DNA of 64,000 nucleotides, from NCBI GenBank assembly GCA_038373865.1, contig JAXGGA010002073.1, forward strand, positions 62,001-126,000, read 5' to 3'. Each line of letters begins with the position of its first letter. The stretch's first letter is position 1. The stretch is from Uloborus plumipes. Taxonomy: Eukaryota > Arthropoda > Arachnida > Araneae > Uloboridae. A model generated the notes under the pieces. It searched no databases. It was not told where the DNA came from and worked only from the letters and a program-made list of their open reading frames with translations. Positions 1 through 9,311 of this stretch are shown here, piece by piece. The translations under genes were made by a program, and so were the position numbers.

Positions 1-1905
1 ATTTTACTATAAATACTTCATCAGTGAATTTATTTTTATTCAACCGGTTATCAATTTTCGAAAAGTTTTATCTCTGCTAAAAAGTTAAATCCTTCATAGC
101 TTGATTTAGAAGAGGGATTTTTTTTTTTTTTTTTTTTTTTTGCGACAAACTTTGAAACACAAATTATTATCTAAACTACGTCTGTGGGAGGATATTGTTT
201 TGTCTAATAAGTAGAAAGTTTAAGCGGCTGAGTTTTTTAAACATTAGTACCGACAGAGAAATCCAAGAGCTTTTTAAGATAAGAATTCACTTAAGTTAGA
301 AACAAGTTTTTTTTTCATCAAAAATTCGAAACAACTGCAACTTTCAAATGTATTCTCATTTTTTGCCCATTTCCCGTAAAATTAAAAGAAAGGTAATCCA
401 GTAAAGTAAAAAAATAATAATATTACATACTAAAAAAATTAATATAGTTGGAAAGTTGGGTTTCAAGTTGGGAAAAAATTGTGTATGTCGGTCTGTCTGT
501 GTTTCACTTTGATATGAACATTTTTTGCTCAATTTTGAACAGTTTAAAAAAAATTACAGCCGGCAAAGAAATTTAAGGTCTATGCAGATTCCAAACTTAA
601 AAGCGAATTTTTCTTCGAACGAACTATGTTGGAAAATGCTTTTGATGAAGGATTTATGAAAAAGATTTTTATTTGATTAAGCCCTATTAAAGACTCCCAT
701 AGCGACATTTTGACTCCAAATTCGCAGTCATGGCAGAAATGCAGACTCGGGGAAAAATGACTTTTAAAATTTTAGAGCCTTCGATTCCGATTCAGACCTT
801 AGATGTTAATGCCACTATTTCAACTGCATTATATTAAATTAGCTTTGTTGAATGCTTTCTAAGGATTCATTTGAACAAACATCTTTGTTAGGAAAACGCA
901 AGTCACTTTTGCTAATTCCCAAACTACATTTTCTGAAGGAAGTTCTTCAAGCAAATGCTGTGTTTTGAATTTTAGCTTTTTTAAATTTGTGATTTAATTA
1001 TTATAAGTTTTTATCCATTTAGTAATGTTATCAAAAGAATGACAAAGCAATACATTGTTTGTTTTAAATAAGTACACACATAGATGAAAACAAGAATGAA
1101 GTAAGAAATATAATTAGTTCTTTAATATATGCTAAGCTTAAGCGAATGTGAAACATGAACTATTTTACACCATGTATGTTTTTTTACCCTATTATTTTTT
1201 TTTCACTTCAAAAATTCAGAAAATTATTCTTGAAAATAACCTCTAGGTATTAGGTTAAAAAAACAGTAGACACTTCCATTTTTCTTTAAATTAAATTTTT
1301 TAATGATAAATACATTCATGCCTCTATAAGGGAAAACAGTAAATCCTTTATATCTGTGACTTAGAAGACGAAGTAGCAGCTTATTTTGTGTACAAAATAA
1401 TGAATGGTATTAATAATAAATAAAAGTGGATATTCAGGAAAAAAATATTATTTGCATATTTTTTGAGATTTTTCTAAAAAAAACTGACCCATTTTACCCC
1501 ATGGCTTATTTTACCCCACGTGACACTACACTGTAAGAGTTTTGCAACTGGACAAGTGTGAACAAGGCCAAAAAAACCGCACATTGTTATTGAGTCATTT
1601 TTGGGTTAGAGTGATAATAGAACGCTAGGTTAATCCAACCAGAAAAAAACGCACCGCAACGAGGATACAATTCTTAATATCAAAAGCAAAATTAATACTT
1701 AGTTTCAAAGTTGATCTCGCAACATTAAATTCCTTATATACCATTCCAACGAGACCAAACACTAAATTTAAATTTAAAAAAGTCTCAAATGAATTATAGC
1801 TAAAAACACTCCAATTAAGTCCTCTTTGAACAAAATGGGAAGAGAGTGGCAAAATAAAAACTAATTTTTCGTCTGAGAATTACGATGCACCAACCAGACG
1901 CACAT
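1..1905. other. Non-coding AT-rich stretch
   Basis: No gene is supported. The longest open frame (minus strand, 1625-1852, 75 residues) is low-complexity and has no recognisable domain. A pure T tract lies at about 119-142. Around 1480-1530 the phrase TTTTACCCCA is repeated (ttttaccccatggcttatt, then ttttaccccacgtg), which may mark the end of an old transposon, but no partner end was found. The segment around 480-800 reads like an old interspersed repeat (tgtatgtcggtctgtctgtg near 482) that I cannot classify. Confidence 0.6.
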
Positions 1906-2547
1906 TAGGGTGGGGCGAAAAATAAAAAGGTTTTCAGATCAACTTCTAATAGTTGCCAAAAGTTGTCTTTGGTGATAGTTAGCTTTTGTGCAAAATTTGA
2001 GAAAAATCGGTTAATATCTTCAGGGGGCGCTGCGATCGCAAAGTTTTATCATAGCTTTTATCGGGATTTTATCGTTAAAATATGAAAAATAATGCCGTTA
2101 GCTAATCTCGTTGCATTTTTTTTACTCACAAGATATATTCATGCATTCAAAGCATATGAAATAACTCACAAAAAATATTTTATATGATATATTTATATTT
2201 CAAGCATTTAAAAAGAAACAAAAACGTGAAAAAAAAGTGAATTTTTTTAAATATAATTATATCGTATAAAATAATGTTTGAGTCATTTCATATTCTTTTA
2301 ATGCATGAAAACATCTTTTGAGTAAGAAAAACGCAAAGAGACCAGCTAAAGGCATTCTTTTGATATTTTAACCACAAAACCCATAATAAAGCTACGGTAA
2401 AACTTTGCGATCGCAGCGCCCCCTGAAGATATTAACCGATTTTTTTTCAAATTTTGCACAAAAGCTAACTATCACCAAAGACAACTTTTGGCAACTATTA
2501 GAAGTTGATCTGAAAAAGAAAAACTTTTTATTTTTCGCCCCACCCTA
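1906..2547. mobile_element. hAT-type foldback MITE, 642 bp
   Basis: The element starts TAGGGTGGGGCG and ends CGCCCCACCCTA. It is flanked by an 8-bp direct duplication ACGCACAT at 1898-1905 and 2548-2555, and an 8-bp duplication is the hallmark of hAT insertion. The terminal inverted repeats are about 150 bp and closely matched (including the mirrored segment gcgctgcgatcgcaaagttt near 2027 and its reverse complement near 2400). The interior also pairs imperfectly, so the whole element is close to one palindrome. It has no coding capacity, so it would need transposase from an autonomous relative. Confidence 0.85.
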
Positions 2548-2755
2548 ACGCACATATACAAATTAAGTTAAATTTATAATCTATCTCTTTCTTTATCGGG
2601 GTTAAAAAAAAAAAGACAAGCAAACTTTGTAGACTGGTTAAATGCATTCATTTACTGGGTTACTATACCAATTAACGTTTAGACATCCTGAATACTTGAA
2701 GCAGAACCATGGAAGTTCTTCCAGTTTTTTTTTTTTTTTTTTTATTAATCACATA

Positions 2756-3973
2756 CACTGAAGTGACAAAAGTCATGGGATAGCAATATGCAAATTTTCA
2801 GATGGCAGTAGCATCGCATAGAACAGGTATAAATGCGCAGTGCTTTTACAGAGCTTTCATTTCTGTTCAAGTTATTCATGTGAAGAGGTTTTAACGTGAT
2901 GATGACCGCACGACGTGAATTAACAGACTTTGAACGCGGAATGTTAGTTGGAGCTAGACGCATGGGTCATGCCATTTCGGAAATCCTTAGAGAATTCAAC
3001 ATTCCCAGATCCACTGTGTCAAGAGTGTGCCGAGAGTATGAAATTTCAGGCATAACATCCCACCATGGACAGCGCAGGGGTCGACCGCCTGCACTTAAAG
3101 ATCGAGACCGGCGACGTCTGCAAAGAGTCGTAAATTCTAACAGACAAGCAACACTGCGTCAAATCACCGTAGAAATCAATGTGGGACGTACAATGGACGT
3201 GTCTGCTAGAACTGTGCGGAGAAATTTGGATTTCTTGGGCTATTCCAGCAGAAGACCGACTCGAGTGCCTTTACTGACAGAACGACATCGCTTGCAGCGA
3301 CTCTCGTGGGCACGTGAGCATATCGGTTGGTCCCTAGATGAATGGAAAACCGTGGCCTGGTCCGATGAGTCACGATTTCAGCTGGTAAGAGCCGATGGTA
3401 GGGTTCGAGTGTGGGGCAGACCCCACGAAGCCATGGACCCAAACTGTCAGCAAGGCACTGTTCAAGCTGGTGGTGGCTCCGTAATGGTGTGGGCTGTTTT
3501 TTCATGGCATGGACTTGGTCCTCTAGTGCGACTGGACCGAACATTGACTGGAAATGCTTATGTGCAGCTACTTGGAGATCACTTGCAGCCATTCATGGAC
3601 TTCATGTACCCAAACAACGATGGGATTTTTATGGATGACAATGCGCCATGTCACCGGGCCACAACTGTTCGCAATTGGTTTGAAGAAAATTCTGGACAAT
3701 TCCAACGAATGATTTGGCCACCTAGATCGCCCGACATGAATCCCATTGAGCATTTATGGGACACCATCGAGAGGTCTGTTCGTGCCCAAAATCCTGCCCC
3801 ATCAACGCTTTCACAATTATGGACGTCTATCGAGACAGCATGGCTCAATATTCCTGCAGAAGACTTCCAACGACTTGTTGAGTCCATGCCACGTCGAGTT
3901 GTTGCACTTCGCCGGGCAAAAGGAGGGCCGACACGATATTAAGAGGTATCCCATGACTTTTGTCACTTCAGTG
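2756..3973 (+). mobile_element. Complete Tc1/mariner-superfamily transposon, 1218 bp
   Basis: Perfect 27-bp terminal inverted repeats run 2756-2782 (starting CACTGAAGTGACAAAAG) and 3947-3973. They are flanked by the TA target duplication at 2754-2755 and 3974-3975. The single open frame inside is uninterrupted. Perfect repeats plus an intact transposase suggest a recent insertion, possibly of an active family. The element sits just after a T tract (about 2727-2743), outside the Runx coding exons. Confidence 0.95.
2899..3942 (+). CDS. Tc1-like transposase with a DD36E catalytic triad
   Basis: Cut-and-paste transposase that binds the element's terminal repeats and moves it into TA sites in nuclear DNA. 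I start at the ATG at 2899; the codon just before it in frame is GTG, so the protein is 347 residues, the usual Tc1 length. The N-terminal half (about residues 7-117) is a double helix-turn-helix of paired type (NIPRSTVSRV near 34-43), with a basic GRPP linker near 61-64 that resembles the AT-hook-like link of the family. The catalytic domain shows WSDESRF (Asp156), MDDNAPCH (Asp247) and SPDMNPIEHLW (Glu284). Exactly 36 residues separate the last two acids, so the triad is DD36E rather than the DD34E of classical Tc1. There is no stop or frameshift. About 115 bases of leader separate the left repeat from the ATG, and the stop lies 4 bases before the right repeat. Confidence 0.95.
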   Translation: MMTARRELTDFERGMLVGARRMGHAISEILREFNIPRSTVSRVCREYEISGITSHHGQRRGRPPALKDRDRRRLQRVVNSNRQATLRQITVEINVGRTMDVSARTVRRNLDFLGYSSRRPTRVPLLTERHRLQRLSWAREHIGWSLDEWKTVAWSDESRFQLVRADGRVRVWGRPHEAMDPNCQQGTVQAGGGSVMVWAVFSWHGLGPLVRLDRTLTGNAYVQLLGDHLQPFMDFMYPNNDGIFMDDNAPCHRATTVRNWFEENSGQFQRMIWPPRSPDMNPIEHLWDTIERSVRAQNPAPSTLSQLWTSIETAWLNIPAEDFQRLVESMPRRVVALRRAKGGPTRY

Positions 3974-4470
3974 TATATCAGTAAAAATGGCATTGGTATC
4001 TTTATAAACTTTACAAAATGCTAGTTTATAACGATATTGCTTTTTTTATGAATATTGAATTGCTTAAAGTTTTCGCACTTGCTAATCTCAGACTTCATAA
4101 CCTTAACTTTAAATTATCTCTCTTTCTCTCTCCCTTTTTTTGCAGATTTTAAAGGTTTATATACTAATTTAGAATTTTTATTCCACTTTAGCTTTATTTT
4201 TTTAGCATTTTCGTAATTATATATTAAATTATTGAAAATAAGTATTTTCCTTAATGTCTAATTGCTTTTCTTTTTAAGTAATTTCATTTTTATTTGAAAT
4301 AATTATTTTAAGCAAGAAGAAAATTCTTTACTTGTAATATGATTTTGTGTTAGAGATATGTTAGGTATTATGGGGGAAAATGAAATAGTTCAAATTCGGA
4401 TAGTTAAAGATTTTGAATTAGTAAATGACATTTATCAAACATTAGAGTATTTTTGCAATGAGAGAACCAA

Positions 4471-4762
4471 GGGGCCGTGGTGGCCCGATCGGTAAGGCAT
4501 CGGACTCGTGTCCGGAGGGACCCGGGTTCGATCCCAGCCGATCAAAGATCCACCGCCTTGATTAATGGTGGCTGGGAGGCGTTAAAAATGTCGTGGTCAC
4601 AAAGTCCTCCAAGTGAAACGATACCTCTGGGGGTGCTGGGCCTAGGGTTTGCTCGACCCTAGGTTCTGGTTCAAAATTAAGAACAAAGCGCCCTTCAGGG
4701 CCCTATCCCGGTTAAACCACGAAGCTGTGGTAGGTACGGGGGACCCTGGAGGTGTGAAATGA
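4471..4762 (+). mobile_element. tRNA-derived SINE with target-site duplication
   Basis: The first ~75 bases resemble a tRNA: an A-box-like segment (gtggcccgatcggtaaggca), a CTCGTGT seven-base loop that would put CGT in the anticodon position (threonine-like), and a B box GGTTCGATCCC. A tRNA-unrelated body follows (ctgggaggcg, gggtgctgggcctaggg, ccctatcccggttaaaccac), ending in a short gaaat-type repeat tail. A 13-bp duplication AATGAGAGAACCA flanks it at 4457-4469 and 4763-4775, as expected from LINE-driven retroposition. The internal boxes give it RNA polymerase III promoter character. The near-identical duplication suggests a fairly recent insertion. A 61-residue open frame inside it is not a gene. 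Confidence 0.88.
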
Positions 4763-4775
4763 AATGAGAGAACCA

Positions 4776-6093
4776 GAACCTTTCAAAATTGCTCATAAAA
4801 TAAATAAATATTTAACTAAACTTCCCCCTCTCTTATACGTTGTGAAAGGGGTTTCTTTTAATACTAAAAAATGCTATTAAGCTTAAAACTGAACATTTCT
4901 CCTTTCATTTTATTTTCTACACATTTTTTTTTTCAAGAGAAAAGAAGAGTGCAAAATTTTATGATTTAAATTTGGAATACTACTTGAGAGAAAGAAATTT
5001 GCATTTCTATTGGAAGATAACGTAAATAAATTTCAAAACGTTGCAGAAGGTTATTTAATTGAAGTTTAATTTTTCCCTTGATGCTTTTTTATTTGAACCT
5101 AGAAATTTAGTTCCAAAAAGTAAGTTTTTCTATTTAATAAAAAATGCTCTGTTAATTCTGCAACGGCAACAGTAATTTAAAATTGCTTTATTTAATTAGA
5201 TAAATTATCATACATTTTTTTTTCTCAAAGGTGTTTTTTGTTGGTGCGCCGTAACCTTCTTAAGACATTATTAAACTTTATAAGGAAGACATCATTTTAA
5301 CTATATTTCTCCATGCGATTGGCTGAAAAGAAACTGTCAAATTTTGACTGTTTTACTTTAATCACGCATAAAAATCCAGATATACTGAATTATTATTGCC
5401 ATAAGCGCCATCTATTGAGAACTAAGTGAAGCGTTTCGATGAATGACTGAAAAAAAATTGTAGTGTTTTTAGTTATTTTCAAAAATAGTTTTTAAACACA
5501 AGGGAAAATGGTGAAACGGTGAACTGGGTGTCAAAGAGAAATCAGGCAAAGGGCGTTATGTAACTCAGATCGAAGTCGAACCAATATTGATTTGATGCGT
5601 CGTAGACTATTTTTGTCTCCCATTCAATTGGCTCAACAAAACAGTGACTATGTTAACTAAAGTTATGAGAAGTGAATAGCTTGAGTTCTAGTTCAAACGC
5701 TTTGGGCGGGTCAGCTAGTCTTCTAATGTTACTTCATTACAGTAGAACGTCAAAAATCTGAATCTTCAAAAACCTGAGAGCACATTTCAAAGACAAAATC
5801 AGTGATTTTAAAAAATGCAAGTTGGTTTTTAATTTCGGAAAGTATTGCAAATTTCTTTGTGTGGAATCAGTGTATGTTCCCGATGTTCATGCGATTTTTT
5901 TCTGTTTTATCTTCGTGTATCGCAGTCCCTTACTGAATACATACAGTACTGTAAATATCAGCTATTTTCCCTTCATATTCAGCAAACAATAAGAGTTATT
6001 TTTTGCTGAATGTTGTCGATTTTTTTCCATGAGTATGATCGTCATTGCTCCACAACTCCACATTCTAAATAACATCCACGTTGATAGCTACAA
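4776..6093. other. Non-coding; possible Helitron 3' end near 5718
   Basis: No gene is supported. At about 5695-5719 the sequence caaacgctttgggcgggtca is followed by GCTAGT. This looks like a degraded form of the GC-rich hairpin plus CTAG|T that ends many Helitrons. The 5' end was not found, so this is only a suggestion. At about 5740 the phrase cagtagaacgtcaaaaatct looks like one end of a pogo-type repeat without a clear partner. Confidence 0.35.
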
Positions 6094-6650
6094 CCTACAA
6101 TACTGGCCAGAATCAATGACTCACCACAAAAAACTGCGATGTTTATGAATGCACAAGAAAAATTGCACTTAACCGAGTTTTTTGTTTTTTTTAATTGTGG
6201 GAATTATTAATTTTACTTATATAAGTACAGGTTACATACAGTCAAGCCCGCTTAATGGAATAGCCATTTTGAAACAAAAAAATATTCTAATAAGCGGAAT
6301 ATTCCATTATCCGGAATCAAAATAATGCATTATAATGGTTTGGTACATTGAAAATGTACTATATTAAGCAGTAAATTATTTTAACCGATCCTCAAATTTT
6401 ACTGTACATAATTGAGAAAGGGTTCCATATTTGATGTTGAAACATTGTATTTTTCAATACAACTTAGATACGATCAGGCATTTAAATACATATGTATATT
6501 GTAACATAATGTGTACTGTGTTTATATAACTAGAATTAATACCCATAAAATAAAAAAAGTGGTTAAATGCAATTATTCTCGTGCATCTATAAAAATAGCA
6601 GTTTTTTGTGGTGACTCATTCATTCTGGCAAGTACTGCGTATTGTAGGGT
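6094..6650. mobile_element. Inverted-repeat element interrupted by a nested MITE
   Basis: About 100 bases at the left (acctacaatactggccagaa, then tgactcaccacaaaaaactg, then gcacaagaaaaattgcactt) are mirrored on the right as aagtactgcgtattgtaggg, cagttttttgtggtgactca and the inverted form of gcacgagaataattgcattt. The match is roughly 80-85 percent by eye. The termini and target duplication are not clear. A pogo-like MITE (6239-6404) lies in the interior, so the host element is older. Superfamily unknown. Confidence 0.65.
6239..6404 (+). mobile_element. pogo/Tigger-like MITE, copy 1
   Basis: It starts CAGTCAAGCCCGCTTAATGG next to TA (6237-6238) and ends in ACTG next to TA (6405-6406). It shares a long stretch (ctaataagcgg, atattccattatccgg, atcaaaataatgca) with the reverse strand of 36185-36357, which identifies it as a repeat family. 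The 5' terminus is better preserved than the 3' one. No coding capacity. Confidence 0.7.
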
Positions 6651-8490
6651 AATTCCAAGGAACTGACATTTTAAAAGGAAAAGAATAAGTATTGCGTAGT
6701 TTTTAACGCTAAACAAAAAAGGAAAAGATCATTTCTTATGAAATTATTGTGTTTCTAAGCTGTATTCAATAATATAATTGAATTCCTAAATTGCATTTCG
6801 TTTTTTTTTCTTTTTTTAAATGCTAAAAACATGGTAACTGATTACACAATACTTTCATTGTTGCCTGTCAGTTAGCATGTAGTATTTAACATATTTAACA
6901 ATAGTTTTAAATTCATTCGAAATTGATTTCGAAAGTTCCAATACACCATTAAATTCAACTTAAAAAAAAAATTAACCCAGGAGAAAAAATCGTCTGTATT
7001 ATGCATATTTTCAAAAATTGCAGTCATTTACCTAAGTAATTGCCATGTCATGAATTACTACTTTAGACAGAACATTTTTTTTTACGCAACCAAATATTTT
7101 AAATGTTGATTTTTTTTTCTGGAAAATAAATATTATTTTAGTTGAGATAGTGATAATACCAAATTTTATATTAAGTCACTCAAACCAGAAAGTGTTCATT
7201 ATATTAAAATTTATTTGCAGAATATGTGCAGATAACTTGTCCTTTACAAAACAGAAAACAACATAAAACGCACAAAATTAATTTAACATAAATATATACA
7301 GTATTAAATAGTGTTTATGACATACTTTTTTTAAAAGAACTGACACATATATTTACAGATATTTACACTTATGTACATAGATAATTTATGTATAAGATAT
7401 TTATATCAAGATATCACTTTTTGTTTTCTTTACATTCCCATACTAACATTATTTTTACTCATAGCTTCGTGCATTTTTGTTTTTCACTAAGTTACCTTTT
7501 CTCCATATTTAAACAAACGAGTTTAAAATAAAATATACTTCATATAAATACAATTTGTGTTTAAAGAAGACCGATAAAATTTCTCTTTCAATTCTAAAAA
7601 AAAATGATTATGTTTTACACTTTAGGTACTAAATGAGGTATTAGGTAGGTTGAAGCCATTTTGTGTGATAGCATTTGCTGTTGTACCTAGGAACACATAG
7701 TTGTGTTGTAATTAGGTTTATATCCTTATTTTATTATTCTAACTAAAAAGTGTTCGTAAAAAGTTAGCGGATGAGCAAAGTAAACAGCAGACTTTTTAGG
7801 ACTGGTTTTTTAATCATAATAATAAGTAATTTATAAAAAAATTCTTAAAATTGCTAATAATTTATTGCATTATTATTTCATTAGTTACTATATGATTCAA
7901 CAATACTATTTGCTGATATTCTTTATTTTTCAAAATTTATGCGTTGTTGTTTTCCGTTTATTACGATTTGAAACCTAAATTTTGCATAATGGCTTTGCGT
8001 ACAGTGATCTGTTGCAGCTAGTGTCATTTGCAAATTTAAAATAAAAACACTTATATGTCTGATAGAATTTACTATTTTTGGTATTAATTCTGATGAAAAA
8101 GGAAAGATGTACCTTAACAATGTGTACAAACAAGTTTCACATTTAAAAATAATTCGCTGTTTTTTGTGCAATGAAAAAATAATAAATAAAACGGGCCTAG
8201 ATAAAAAGATCTTCCTTAACTTTACGCATCAATGTTGTAAAACTTTAAATAGTATGTTTGGAGTTTCCTCAATTTGTGACAATATAAGAATTGCAACTGT
8301 TAGAAATTATTTATCATTACATGATGGAAAAGGCATTTTTGTAAGGTGACTTAATTTTGAATCTCCATTTTCGTATGGAATTTTACACACACACAAACGC
8401 TCTTCTGATACAATGTACAAAACGTTAGTCTTTGAAATCACAAGGATTAAAGGACGGAAACTTAAAATCTTTAACACAAAACAGGTATTT
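6651..8490 (-). other. Downstream region and probable 3' UTR of the Runx gene
   Basis: The Runx stop codon is at 8491-8493, so on the minus strand the 3' untranslated region runs to lower coordinates. Candidate AATAAA signals (TTTATT on the plus strand) occur near 7922-7927 and 7860-7865, with others further down, so the cleavage site cannot be chosen from sequence. The two short open frames here (7923-8171 minus, 8107-8349 plus) have no domain and are not supported as genes. Confidence 0.45.
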
Positions 8491-9311
8491 TCAGTATGGA
8501 CGCCACAAGTTAGAGTCACTTTGTACATGACCGTTTGATTCTGATGTGAAAATGTCCGGCTTATTTTCGGAGCTGCTGTTCATAGAAGAGAGACTATGCC
8601 TTTGTTCTTTCAGTCCTTCCTCTTGTGGTACATCTGATGACACATTCCGCCGCACTTCAAGAGTGCTGTGATCACTACTACATTCCGATTGCAGCACCGA
8701 ATCACCAGTACTGGAGTCTCTAGACACGGACGGTCCGCCACTGTCCATGCCTCTCTGAATCAGTGCAGTGTCCTCCTCAGCGGATGAGCTACCAGCTTCA
8801 TTATTATTGTTGTTGAGAAGATGCATGGATGATTGAATCTGGTTCTGGGACGAGTAAAGCTGAGAGTACAACAAGGATGACGGCATCATCGGAGGGGTGA
8901 GGTACATACCAGCTGCAGTTGCTGCGGCCACCAAGGAAGGATTGGAACCCCTTACTTGATTGCCGTTGCCATAGAAACCGTGGGATAGCATGCTGTAGCT
9001 GCCATGAGTCATGGAAAAATACGGGAGGTTGCTGTTGTGAGTGGCTGTGCCGGCTGCCAGGAATGCCAGTGACGTGTTGTTGAACGCGTGTGGGGGGTAG
9101 GAGTTGCACGTGGCAGGGTTGTTTCCTGACAGTCCGTGGCGTAATTCGGTCAGCCGATCGGTGAGGCAAAGTTCTGAGGCTGCTGCCACGGCGTTGTTGT
9201 ACCTGGATACGAAAAGAGGATCCTTGAGGACTGCTCCGGGAGATGCCTGCTGCTCGTTGATGGCTTGGAAATGTGCCGGTGGGTTGGAGGAATGGCGTTC
9301 GGGAACTAGAC
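8491..9311 (-). CDS. Runx: Runt-family transcription factor, last coding exon (C-terminus, ends in WRPY)
   Basis: Last of three in-frame exons of a Runt/Runx transcription factor. The protein binds DNA through an N-terminal Runt domain (not seen here) with CBF-beta, and acts in the nucleus as an activator or repressor. This exon adds 272 residues and ends LWRPY then TGA. The terminal WRPY is the family's Groucho/TLE co-repressor docking motif. The acceptor is ttcttcag|GTCTAG at 9312-9313 and the reading frame enters in phase 1. Visible features are alanine-rich runs (NNAVAAASEL; VAAATAAG), a hydrophobic Tyr-rich stretch (PPMMPSSLLYSQLYSSQ), an asparagine run (HLLNNNNNEAG) and a Ser/Glu-rich tail before the motif. 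Unlike the low-complexity frames around it, it reads as a real coding exon. Paralogue (runt, lozenge or another) undetermined. Confidence 0.92.

Noticed and set aside
3206..3887. Minus-strand and alternative-frame open frames inside the transposase
   Set aside because: Shadows of the intact transposase frame.
4471..4545. A functional tRNA gene
   Set aside because: The anticodon stem does not pair properly, the acceptor stem is not closed, and the sequence continues into a SINE body with a tail and a 13-bp duplication.
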